Source: a virus. From it: DNA of 64,000 bases. The notes beneath the pieces were generated by a model. That model searched no databases, was not told the DNA's origin, and worked only from the letters and a program-made list of their open reading frames with translations. The DNA lies in the IMG/VR virus record IMGVR_UViG_3300042389_001027, positions 1-64,000 of that record; one strand, written 5' to 3'. Both the position numbers and the translations under genes were made by a program. Shown piece by piece: positions 15,663 to 24,225 of this stretch; positions within the stretch are counted from its first letter, which is position 1; each line of letters opens with the position of its first letter.

Positions 15663-18486
15663 GGGGGTCCGCCTTAATCAGGTTCTTGTCAAGCCAGAAC
15701 GTACCGCCACCCATTGGCATGTTACTCACAAACCAGTTTTTGAGTTCGGTATCGCGTGCTCTTCGTTCTGCATTCGTACGCGCGGGGTTGCTTAACGCAT
15801 AAATGAAATCCATATGTCTTACGGATGCTGGGTCATCTCTATGTTTTTCAATCAAGTACTCTATGATATTTGCATCTTCCGCATTTTTAATTATAGAAGA
15901 GTTGCCATTTCGGAATGCGGTTAGTTGGGTAGCCATACGACCCACAGTGTCTGTGCCCATTGCGCGAGAAGGTTCAAACCCAATGCGACCCCAAACGTAA
16001 GGTCCATCATAGGCTGCTGTAACTTCAAATTTTTCAAACCCTGCAGCCTTGGCATACATAAATGCATGCTGGTTATAGATGGTTTGGATTCCGTTGTTCT
16101 TATGTGCTTCCGCATTAATTATCAGGCTGTTGTTGTAAACCTTATTGTCGTCTAGATAAATTGTCCTCCCTGTTGTACCAACTTGCGACCATGTTCCGTT
16201 CGCATTCTTGACTTCCACTACACCAGAAACCGAGATTGTTGAGCCACTGAGATTGGCGTTCATGACAGTTCTGTATGTTTTCCCATTTGAGCCCTGAATT
16301 TCAGCATGGTTATACATTGCTTTTGCCCACTCTTGCAATGCATTCTTCGCGTTTGCCCGTTCCGTAGGGCTGGCATTGCGGTCGTTGGCTTTAGCGAGAA
16401 GTTCTCGCCGTTTATCCAAAGTCATTTCTTTCCATGGAGCATTCCCTGGTCCGTAGACCCTGTCAAGGTGTTCGCCAAGAACCTGTTGTCTTTTCGCAAT
16501 CGCGTCCTTGACGCGTGCTTCTGCTTTTGCTGCTATTTCGGGGTTCAACGGTTCTGGTGCAGGCGCTGCGAGAGCAGCCTCAATTTCTGTCCTGCGTTCA
16601 GAAAACCTATCGCGTTGAGCGATTGCCTGAATAAGGTCACGCTGCTTTAGACGGTAGTCATCTCTGCGTGCTGGGTCTGCTGCATCATATGCTCGTCGTT
16701 TTTGATAAACATCTTGATTTAGTTCTGATAGGCGGCGCTGGTATCTCTGTTGCATGCCATCTCTGTCGCGGATTTGTAACATGTTGTTACCACCGCCATT
16801 GAACATGCCGTTAAAGTTCTCGTCCGCCGCGCGATTACCATTTCGTGCCGCATCCATTGCGCGCTGAACACGTACAGGAATCTCCTGCTCATTCTGTGCT
16901 TCAAAGAATTGACGCCACTGAGCCTCTGTCCTTCCACGGACATCGTCATTATCGGCAAGACGCATTGGCTGTGCTGGTAACGATGGTGGACGGTTACTTC
17001 CTGATGGGACGATAGGTTCTGGTGGATTGGGGATTTCTGGTGCTGGGCTTGGCTCTGGAACATTTGGTTGTTCCGCTTGAGGGTTTCGTAGTTCTCCAAG
17101 ACGACGTTTCATTCCCTCGGCACCATTGCGATAATTTTGCAACCGAGCATTTGCCTCTATTAACAAATTAGCATTTGTTTCGGATGGTTCATTCGCAAAT
17201 AGGCGCGCAGCCTCTTGAAGACCTGAACGCTCATTGACGATTGCCTGTTCGCGATTCCGTAAAACTTCTTGAAGTTCGTCAATGTTCTCTTGACGCCACA
17301 TAGCCATGTCATTGGGGATGCCTTCATTGAGTTGCCATTCATTAAACGCTTGACGTTGGTCAAAGAAACGTTGGTCAAATTTGTCGCCAAGATATTTACG
17401 CAACTGTTGCTGATTGAGACCTTCGGCAGGAATATCCAGTGTATTGAGCCGACGCTCAATCATTTCTCGTGCGGCAGCATCACTCGCAGGTGCGGGGTTG
17501 CGTGCTTCTTCAACCTGACGCCTAGCCTGCTCTACGGTGTTCTCTGCACGAGCAGGGGTTACTTCACGCTCACGCACTTCAGCAGAACGTGCAGCATTAT
17601 CGCTTTGACCAGCGGGTACTGGAGTCGGCTTACGTGCTGGTTTGCCTTCGTTTTGACGAGATGCAGTATCACGATTATTCGCTGGTTCAGGGCGACGGCG
17701 ACGACCAGCATTAGCAGGACGGCGAGGTGCAGCAGGACGGGGGCGAGGTTCAGGACGCGGAGCAGCAGGTGCTGCTTCACCAGTGCGCGGTGCTCCTGGT
17801 TCGTTAATTTCACGCTCCATGCGACGTTCTTCTGAAGGGCGAAGATTGCGACGTGGGCGCCTAGCAGCAGCAGGGCGAGGACGTGGTTCGGCTTGAACTT
17901 GACGGCGACCACGAGGGGCTGCGGGTGCTGCGGGTGCTGCTGGTGCTTGTGGGGCATCAGCGCGGCGAGCGCGCCCTTGCTGTGGTTTATCGGGGTTAAC
18001 AACTTCAGCAATACGACCAGCGGCACGCTCAATGCGCCCAGCAGGACGTGGGGCTTCGGTTCCGACGCGGTTGCGGCGACCCCCTTGACGACCAGTTACG
18101 TCGGCAGCATCACCGATACGACCAGCAGCGCGCTCAATAGCGCCTGCTTGACCAGCCAAACGACCAGCCATACGCTCATTTCGTTGGCGCAACTTGCGTT
18201 CACGGCGACGGTCGCCTACGTTCTCAAGGCGTTCTCCAAGGTCAGAAATTTCGTTTGCAAGACGGCGAGCGACACCCCAACCGCAGTTGCGACCAAAACG
18301 GTCGGTAATCTGTCCGCCATATCGCGTACCTACTGGGCAGCGGTAGCCACCACGACGATTGGTGCCAGGGATAGCAAGAGAAGGGTCAAAAACTGCTCTA
18401 GCGCGCTTCACTTCATACAACATGGATGAGCGATTGCTCTCCGTAGTGAATCGTAGCGCTTTATATGAGACTAAGTTCTTGTCCAT
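15649..18486 (-). CDS. Tagged giant head-module protein with C-terminal GNAT-like domain
   Basis: 945 residues. Starts at the ATG at 18486 (AGGA 6 nt upstream) rather than a longer in-frame start that would overlap the preceding gene. A 19-residue Cys motif (C50-P-x-G ... T-D-x5-C68) lies inside a block, residues 49-97, that is identical to one in the neighbouring 907-aa protein. An Arg/Pro/Ala-rich low-complexity stretch (about 100-350) and long coiled-coil-prone regions follow. Residues about 751-840 look like a GNAT acetyltransferase core (GIQTIYNQHAFMYAKAAGF, then DGPYVWGRIGFE). Probably carried in the virion; effector role inferred. Confidence 0.78.
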   Translation of the reverse strand: MDKNLVSYKALRFTTESNRSSMLYEVKRARAVFDPSLAIPGTNRRGGYRCPVGTRYGGQITDRFGRNCGWGVARRLANEISDLGERLENVGDRRRERKLRQRNERMAGRLAGQAGAIERAAGRIGDAADVTGRQGGRRNRVGTEAPRPAGRIERAAGRIAEVVNPDKPQQGRARRADAPQAPAAPAAPAAPRGRRQVQAEPRPRPAAARRPRRNLRPSEERRMEREINEPGAPRTGEAAPAAPRPEPRPRPAAPRRPANAGRRRRPEPANNRDTASRQNEGKPARKPTPVPAGQSDNAARSAEVREREVTPARAENTVEQARRQVEEARNPAPASDAAAREMIERRLNTLDIPAEGLNQQQLRKYLGDKFDQRFFDQRQAFNEWQLNEGIPNDMAMWRQENIDELQEVLRNREQAIVNERSGLQEAARLFANEPSETNANLLIEANARLQNYRNGAEGMKRRLGELRNPQAEQPNVPEPSPAPEIPNPPEPIVPSGSNRPPSLPAQPMRLADNDDVRGRTEAQWRQFFEAQNEQEIPVRVQRAMDAARNGNRAADENFNGMFNGGGNNMLQIRDRDGMQQRYQRRLSELNQDVYQKRRAYDAADPARRDDYRLKQRDLIQAIAQRDRFSERRTEIEAALAAPAPEPLNPEIAAKAEARVKDAIAKRQQVLGEHLDRVYGPGNAPWKEMTLDKRRELLAKANDRNASPTERANAKNALQEWAKAMYNHAEIQGSNGKTYRTVMNANLSGSTISVSGVVEVKNANGTWSQVGTTGRTIYLDDNKVYNNSLIINAEAHKNNGIQTIYNQHAFMYAKAAGFEKFEVTAAYDGPYVWGRIGFEPSRAMGTDTVGRMATQLTAFRNGNSSIIKNAEDANIIEYLIEKHRDDPASVRHMDFIYALSNPARTNAERRARDTELKNWFVSNMPMGGGTFWLDKNLIKADPRDEE

Positions 18487-18493
18487 TTGATTC

Positions 18494-18826
18494 CTACTTT
18501 GCTGCAGCCCATTCGCGTGCTGTTTGTAGTGACTTGTTCGCTCCATCAGAGCCAATTTCAAAAAAATCTGATGGGTTAGGGGTGTAGCCGTTTGATTCCC
18601 AATATTTTCCTAGAGACATGTACGCAATTTCTTCGTAGTCATCTTTTGAGGACGCTTTTGACAGTCTGTCAACTATACCATTCAGGTATTTCTTTGTATC
18701 CTCATCTGTTTTCGGATTGACCATTATGTTGACTTTACTATTCTGAATAGAGACGACCGAGCGTGGGTCTTTAGCCTTCTGTGTATCGTCTGAAAAGTAA
18801 CTAACGTAAATTCCATCTTCGTGCAT
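18494..18826 (-). CDS. Hypothetical small protein between two tagged giants
   Basis: 110 residues, unrecognised. Predicted soluble, with a beta-rich start (GIYVSYFSDD; SVVSIQNSKVNIMV) and a helical C terminus. GGGAG stands before the ATG. It is placed 2 nt downstream of the kinase-domain giant and 7 nt upstream of the GNAT-domain giant, a position that suits a chaperone or immunity-like partner, but no direct evidence exists. Confidence 0.68.
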   Translation of the reverse strand: MHEDGIYVSYFSDDTQKAKDPRSVVSIQNSKVNIMVNPKTDEDTKKYLNGIVDRLSKASSKDDYEEIAYMSLGKYWESNGYTPNPSDFFEIGSDGANKSLQTAREWAAAK

Positions 18827-18828
18827 TT

Positions 18829-21552
18829 TTACTCCCGTGCTGCCTGTGCAAGATTGCGCAATGTCAATCGCATATTATTCGCGTTACGTGTCACTTTATC
18901 TGCAGGTACCCCAACATCCCGCCAATGACGTTTTTGTTCTGCGACGATATTGTCTATTTGTGCATCAGAAAGGTTACGGAAATTCTGGCGTATTTGCGGA
19001 GAACTAACACTTGCCCATATTCTTCGCGCATTTTCAACAGTGCGCTCTGGAATGATTCCGTTTCCTGCAGGGAGAATTCCGTGGTCAATTGGTAGTTTTT
19101 GGTCTCCAGCCCACATGTAGTTATTTGAGTGCCTGTCACCGTTACCCAGAACTGCGTCAATGAAATCTACATGCTTCGCTGCTTCACGGTCTGGGCTGTT
19201 AGGTCTATCCCTACCTTCTCTGACCTCCATGCCGTGGACGTCGCCAAAATGCTCAACGAGGATGCTGTGGTTTTGTGTTGCGCCTCTACCACGTGCGCGA
19301 CCTTCTGCGTTCTGTCTCTGTTCGCGCTGTCCAATGATGCGGACTCGCGCCATTGGACGTCCTGCTAACTGACCAATGATTCCCGCATACTGTTCGCCCA
19401 CAGCCTCATCCTGAACAAATGAAGGCGACTTCATGATATAGCGTTTGCCAGTAACTTGGTCAATGACAACGTATGTTTTGTTCTGTACGTTAGCCATACC
19501 TCTGTTGTTGATTCCGTTGCTTGGGTCGCCCTTCAATTGGAATCGCTTACCATTTAGCGGCTCACCTGGCATTGCTGCGTTATCAAATATTGCTTGTTTG
19601 ACAAGCATGTCTGGAACATCGTCTAGCGAGCCACCATTTTTTACATGAAGTTTGGCATCTGCGGCGTTATTTATGCCATTAGCCCCAACGGCGACGTGGT
19701 CAGGAACTAGTACGCCATCAACAACCTTATGACCCATTTTTTGATTGAACCGCTCAGGGCTGTTGCCGTGAATTCCAGCATTGGGTGAGCGAACGTCCGA
19801 AGCATTAAGCCCTTGTCCAGCCTGCGGTGCGCCACGACCTCGTCTTGGGCGACGAGGAGCAGGAGCGGGTGGAGCAGGAGCGGGTGCGGCTTGTTCGCCC
19901 AAAATTCTCTCCAATTGAGCAATTCGCGCATCACGATTGCCACCAGGCACATTCTGGTCACGGTCTTGGCGTAGTTGATTCAGTTCCTCACGAAGTCCTG
20001 CTTCTTCAGATGGCGTGAACTGTCGTGCAGGAGCCTTTGGTTTACGAGGGGCATTAGGTTGCACTGCTTCTGGTTGGTCAGCAGGACGAGGACGACGATT
20101 TGCTGGACGACGACCATTCTGTCCTGCGGCACCTGTGCGCCGTTGACGACCAGCATTGGGTCGTGGGCGTGGTGCAGGACGAGGTGCTGCGGGGGCTGCT
20201 TCAGGAGCATCGGGATTACGGTCGCGCCATGCTTGCTCTACAGCGGGTCCGTGAAAACGTTCCCACTCTTCGCGACGCAAGAACCCTGCACGTCCGCCAC
20301 GCTCACGGATGCGACGCACTTCTGCCTGATGTTCGTTGTATTTACGAAGTTTGTAGTCGTCTAAAGATTCGCGTGCTGCAGGTGCTCCAGCAGGTACGGG
20401 AACGTTGCTGACATTGTCGCGTGGTGCGGGGGCTGGTCGTTGTGCTGCAGGACGGGCAGGGCGAGGGTTTGCTGGACGACGTGGTGCGGCAGGGCGAGGA
20501 CGAGCCGCAGGACGCGTTCCGCCTCCGACGGGCATGACTCTTCCATTTTCATCAAGCATTCCGCCTAATTGCGGACCTGTGCGTTCCGCACCAGGGCGAA
20601 CAAGTTCGCGTTCCATACGACGCGCTTCGGAATCGCGGAGACCATTACCTCGCCTATTCCGTGGTCGTGCCGCTGGGGCTGCCTGTCCACGACCCCTATC
20701 TGGGTCGGCAACTTCTGCTAGTCGGCGAGCAGCACGCTCAACCCGACCGACAGGTTTTACTGTGTCTGCTTCACCAACACGTTGGCGTCCACCTCGTTGG
20801 CGTCCACCCATTCCAGTGAAGTCAAGAGCATCGCCGACGGCACGGGCTCCACGCTCAATTGCTCCGCCTTCGGCAAGACGACGAGCCATGCGCTCATTGC
20901 GCCGAGCAACACGCCGTTCGCGTCGGCGGTCACCAACATTTTCTAGCCGTTCTCCAAGGTCGGAGATTTCATTAGCAAGCCGCCGAGCAACACCCCAGCC
21001 ACAGTTGCGTCCGAAGCGGTCAGTGATTTGTCCGCCGTAACGTGTGCCAACTGGGCAACGGAAGCCGCCGCGACGTTCTGTTCCTGGTACGGAAAGCGAT
21101 GCGTCCCAAACGGCACGAGTGCGCTTTACCTCGTAACTAAACGAAGACTTGTTTTGGTCGGCAATGAACGCAACTGCTTTGTATTCAACTGCGTTTCTCC
21201 ACATTTCCGTAGGGAACTCCAGCAATTGGATATCCATAAGAGATACGACGGGAACAAGGCTTGCCTCATTCCCGTGGGCATCCTTTTTTTCTGGCTGTTC
21301 CGTCTTGGATGCACGATTCTTGATTTCCTCAACCAAAGAATCGCTTACAGATACTTCAACCGACATTGAATTATCAAGTGTCACGGTGAGTTGTTCGCGT
21401 GTAATTTTCTTTCCAGCGAACTCTTCTGTCATCCATTTTGCCCACGATTTGGCACCATTTACAGCAGGGAAAAATGTTGCACCTTCAGCGGAAAGTTCCA
21501 CCAGAGCGTACGGTTTATTTTCTCTGTCTTTGACCAAAAATCGTGATGCCAT
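18829..21552 (-). CDS. Tagged giant head-module protein with C-terminal PI3K/HipA-like kinase domain
   Basis: 907 residues. The N-terminal region (1-130) is a folded mixed domain. The Cys motif follows at C166-C184, in a block (165-213) identical to the 945-aa protein. About 400 residues of Arg/Pro/Ala-rich linker come next. The C-terminal region from about residue 690 has a kinase layout: ATP-site lysine K708 (GKRYIMKSP), catalytic loop D806-R-H808-x2-N811 (GNGDRHSNNY), and metal-binding D823 in PIDHG, the counterpart of DFG. This matches the PI3K/HipA-type atypical kinases. Start coupled (TAATG) to the upstream gene. A packaged, DNA-co-injected kinase is inferred. Confidence 0.8.
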   Translation of the reverse strand: MASRFLVKDRENKPYALVELSAEGATFFPAVNGAKSWAKWMTEEFAGKKITREQLTVTLDNSMSVEVSVSDSLVEEIKNRASKTEQPEKKDAHGNEASLVPVVSLMDIQLLEFPTEMWRNAVEYKAVAFIADQNKSSFSYEVKRTRAVWDASLSVPGTERRGGFRCPVGTRYGGQITDRFGRNCGWGVARRLANEISDLGERLENVGDRRRERRVARRNERMARRLAEGGAIERGARAVGDALDFTGMGGRQRGGRQRVGEADTVKPVGRVERAARRLAEVADPDRGRGQAAPAARPRNRRGNGLRDSEARRMERELVRPGAERTGPQLGGMLDENGRVMPVGGGTRPAARPRPAAPRRPANPRPARPAAQRPAPAPRDNVSNVPVPAGAPAARESLDDYKLRKYNEHQAEVRRIRERGGRAGFLRREEWERFHGPAVEQAWRDRNPDAPEAAPAAPRPAPRPRPNAGRQRRTGAAGQNGRRPANRRPRPADQPEAVQPNAPRKPKAPARQFTPSEEAGLREELNQLRQDRDQNVPGGNRDARIAQLERILGEQAAPAPAPPAPAPRRPRRGRGAPQAGQGLNASDVRSPNAGIHGNSPERFNQKMGHKVVDGVLVPDHVAVGANGINNAADAKLHVKNGGSLDDVPDMLVKQAIFDNAAMPGEPLNGKRFQLKGDPSNGINNRGMANVQNKTYVVIDQVTGKRYIMKSPSFVQDEAVGEQYAGIIGQLAGRPMARVRIIGQREQRQNAEGRARGRGATQNHSILVEHFGDVHGMEVREGRDRPNSPDREAAKHVDFIDAVLGNGDRHSNNYMWAGDQKLPIDHGILPAGNGIIPERTVENARRIWASVSSPQIRQNFRNLSDAQIDNIVAEQKRHWRDVGVPADKVTRNANNMRLTLRNLAQAARE

Positions 21553-23768
21553 TACGCAATCCCTACTAATTTATTGAATGTCGTTTTTTGTTTTTGTATA
21601 GCGTCTTTCCGTGAAGAGAAAATCTTTTTGATTATCTCTAGGTGACGCTTCTCGCCATCTGACAGATTCCCGTCAATAGATAGGCGGCTTACGTACTCGT
21701 CCCAGTTGAATGCTTCTAGTTTTTTAAACAGGTCGTCAACAAGGCTTGCCAACATTTTACGCTCAGATTCAGATGCGGACGAGAAGGTATCCACATAAAG
21801 GCGGGCGCCTCTTTCGTCCATGTATTCAGGGAGGTCAATCTTGAATCGTTTAGCAATATCAGCAGCGGATAGTCCTGCTGCGTTAGACAGTTCATTACTG
21901 CTTGGAATGACTGTAACGCGGGAGCCGTCACGTGCTGGGATGAGGGTTGCAGGGGAACGGTCACGCCTGTCGGTCATGAAGTCAGCAATGGCGGCACGCA
22001 TTATGTCGCCCTTGTTGACCTTTGACATGTCAATAGATGAATCAAAACGTGTTTCGCCCTGATTGATGTCAGACATAATCAGGTCACGCTTAGAGGCATT
22101 GCCACCAATCTTTGTTGTCGGCATCTTCAGACCCAAATGTGCCGCAATATCTGAATAAACTTTTTCCGAAACCGAACCATTAGGTACCGTTTCTGGAATC
22201 TGGATGACAGTCTTGCCGCTTCCTGCTTGATGCTTGATGACACCAGTACCAAGAGAAGACGACTCATAAGACTTACTGCGTTTCAGTGCATCAGAAATAA
22301 ACTCCGATGGGATATCAAACGGGTCACCGCCATTATCAAGAAGTTTAATTGAATCCGCAAGAGTCTTGGGGTTGTCATTCTTTGACGTGGCATCTTCCCT
22401 AACCGTTGAGGTTTCCGACATGGCGGTTACTGGCTTCTTAGCCTTACCTTTGCCGTTTGACATAAATGTCTCATAGACCCAGCGCCGAACCTCAACCTTG
22501 CCGCCCTTTCCGTTATCCACGGAAATTACGTCATTGGGTTTTTCCACATTTGGGAATTTTTCTGTGTATTTAAATGCACCATTGGAAGCGTTTGCAAAAT
22601 CACGAATGTTGTTTCCGACATCAAATTGGTCGCTTTCGCCTGCAACGCGGTTCAACTGTCTGCCGAATTTGCGGCGCTCTCCGACAGTCAGGTCTCGGGC
22701 ACGCTCAATTGTCAGGGTAGAGCCGTTAGACATCACATACGTGACTTGACGGACAGCAGCACCTGAAAGTAGTGCTAAGTCATCACCGACAATGTCTTTA
22801 GGTAGTTGGATTGGGCGAATCATTACTCCGCCATCCATGTCGGAGTTTCCGCTGAATTTGCGCAGAACCGATGATGGAACAATCGGCTTAAGCACTACAC
22901 CGTCACGACGGATTAATCGTCCTTCTGTTGTTGGCGCTCCAGTCACTGTGCGAATAGACGCTTCAACTGCTTTGATGCGCGCATTCGGGTTATCTGCTCC
23001 AGTTCGTGGAATTTGCGCCATACGGAGGATTGATGCCGTGTTGTTGGTTGTTCCTGCCGTAACAACTTGTGAAAGGCTTTCCGCGCCCTGAACTCGTGGA
23101 GTGCTCGGCTTGGTTGCCAAGCGTCGTGCCGTACCTATAGCCACACCAAGAGGTGTAGGGATGTCAAACAATTGTGCGCCACATGTTGAATAACGCTCAT
23201 CAGTGAATCGCCCACCGAATTGGAAACCAGCAGGGCAACGGAATCCGCGAGTTGGCTTTGGTGTTACGCGACGAATGCGCCCTAAACCAAGGTTGCCGCC
23301 AGGAATTAGTGCTCCGTATACCCGTGAGCGGATTGGGCTGCGTACTGCTGATAGGTCGCCAGGGAGGGCGATTGTTCCTGCCGCCTGAATGTTTTGCCCG
23401 ACTGCTCCGCTGCTCCCGATAAGACCAACCTTTACGTGGACATTACTGCCTACGCGAGACTTTGTTGGGGTTGAGAACAGTGCGGCTTTGAAGTTGAGTA
23501 GGTTGCGACTCTCGGAAGACAGAGGGGACATGAGGGCAGCCGAAGAGCCTTTGATGAATGGCTCAAAGTGACGCTTTGGTTCTCCAATTTCACCAGTTTC
23601 GGTTACTTTTGTTCGTAGAACTTTTGATGAATGTTGCTTTTTTGTTACGTTACGAACAATGTAGCCATCGCCATCGGATATATTGCGAGTGAATGACGCG
23701 TCTTTACGGAGGACAGGACGTTGATGTCGCAAGAAACTCTGTATTGAGGATTTGCTGTCAGCGTTCAT
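21552..23768 (-). CDS. Tagged giant head-module protein with C-terminal pseudokinase-like domain
   Basis: 738 residues. The shared Cys motif is at C178-C196 (CPAGFQFGG ... TD ... C). Residues from about 510 onward line up in order with the kinase domain of the next gene: GSGKTVIQIPE against GKRYIMKSP, EKVYSDIAAHLGLKMP against EQYAGIIGQLAGRPM, and DRRDRSPAT against GDRHSNN. The catalytic His is Ser605, the metal Asn is Thr608, and the DHG motif is replaced by IPSS, so it should be inactive as a kinase. Fold assignment is by my own alignment. Virion location inferred from context. Confidence 0.72.
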   Translation of the reverse strand: MNADSKSSIQSFLRHQRPVLRKDASFTRNISDGDGYIVRNVTKKQHSSKVLRTKVTETGEIGEPKRHFEPFIKGSSAALMSPLSSESRNLLNFKAALFSTPTKSRVGSNVHVKVGLIGSSGAVGQNIQAAGTIALPGDLSAVRSPIRSRVYGALIPGGNLGLGRIRRVTPKPTRGFRCPAGFQFGGRFTDERYSTCGAQLFDIPTPLGVAIGTARRLATKPSTPRVQGAESLSQVVTAGTTNNTASILRMAQIPRTGADNPNARIKAVEASIRTVTGAPTTEGRLIRRDGVVLKPIVPSSVLRKFSGNSDMDGGVMIRPIQLPKDIVGDDLALLSGAAVRQVTYVMSNGSTLTIERARDLTVGERRKFGRQLNRVAGESDQFDVGNNIRDFANASNGAFKYTEKFPNVEKPNDVISVDNGKGGKVEVRRWVYETFMSNGKGKAKKPVTAMSETSTVREDATSKNDNPKTLADSIKLLDNGGDPFDIPSEFISDALKRSKSYESSSLGTGVIKHQAGSGKTVIQIPETVPNGSVSEKVYSDIAAHLGLKMPTTKIGGNASKRDLIMSDINQGETRFDSSIDMSKVNKGDIMRAAIADFMTDRRDRSPATLIPARDGSRVTVIPSSNELSNAAGLSAADIAKRFKIDLPEYMDERGARLYVDTFSSASESERKMLASLVDDLFKKLEAFNWDEYVSRLSIDGNLSDGEKRHLEIIKKIFSSRKDAIQKQKTTFNKLVGIA

Positions 23769-24225
23769 GTAGTGCTGTCCTTAGTCGTTGTTGTTCAGTT
23801 TTTACCTGACCATACTTTTCAGTATTTGGGTTAGGTGATACAGAAGATTGGGCTGCTTCCTTGCCGTACAAATCTTCTGGCTTTATCCCTACACTGGCAA
23901 GGATATCAGGGCTTATGGGCTCGGAGCGGGTAGAAAACATGGCTATCCATTTTTCCATTGGCATCTTGTCGGAGCGTGTCTTCATTTCCCAGAATTGTTT
24001 GTGAAATTCTGTTGTGTCAATCAGTCGCCATTCGTCAAGTTTTGACTGAATTCCACCATCATTTAGGTGAAAGTATAAAGGGTAAACTTTAATCGGTGTA
24101 TCTACGCCATTCTCGGAAAAATAGCCGTCATAGTTCTGAGACTTTGGTTTTAAGCAGGTGTAGATGATTGCTTTACCGACTACCGCAACTGGTATGGGAA
24201 ACTCTTTTTTGTCAATCATTGTCAT
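23758..24225 (-). CDS. Hypothetical protein between tagged giants
   Basis: 155 residues, unrecognised. Aromatic, beta-rich N-terminal half (VGKAIIYTCLKPKSQNYDGY) and a charged, Pro/Ser-containing C-terminal tail. Start overlaps the stop of the 796-aa gene (ATGA), and its end overlaps the start of the 738-aa gene by 11 nt. The strict coupling suggests stoichiometric co-production with its large neighbours, for instance as a chaperone or adaptor. Confidence 0.66.
   Translation of the reverse strand: MTMIDKKEFPIPVAVVGKAIIYTCLKPKSQNYDGYFSENGVDTPIKVYPLYFHLNDGGIQSKLDEWRLIDTTEFHKQFWEMKTRSDKMPMEKWIAMFSTRSEPISPDILASVGIKPEDLYGKEAAQSSVSPNPNTEKYGQVKTEQQRLRTALHER

Noticed and set aside
20405-21040. 211-codon Arg/Ala-rich plus-strand frame
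   Set aside because: Antisense shadow of the low-complexity linker of the 907-aa protein.
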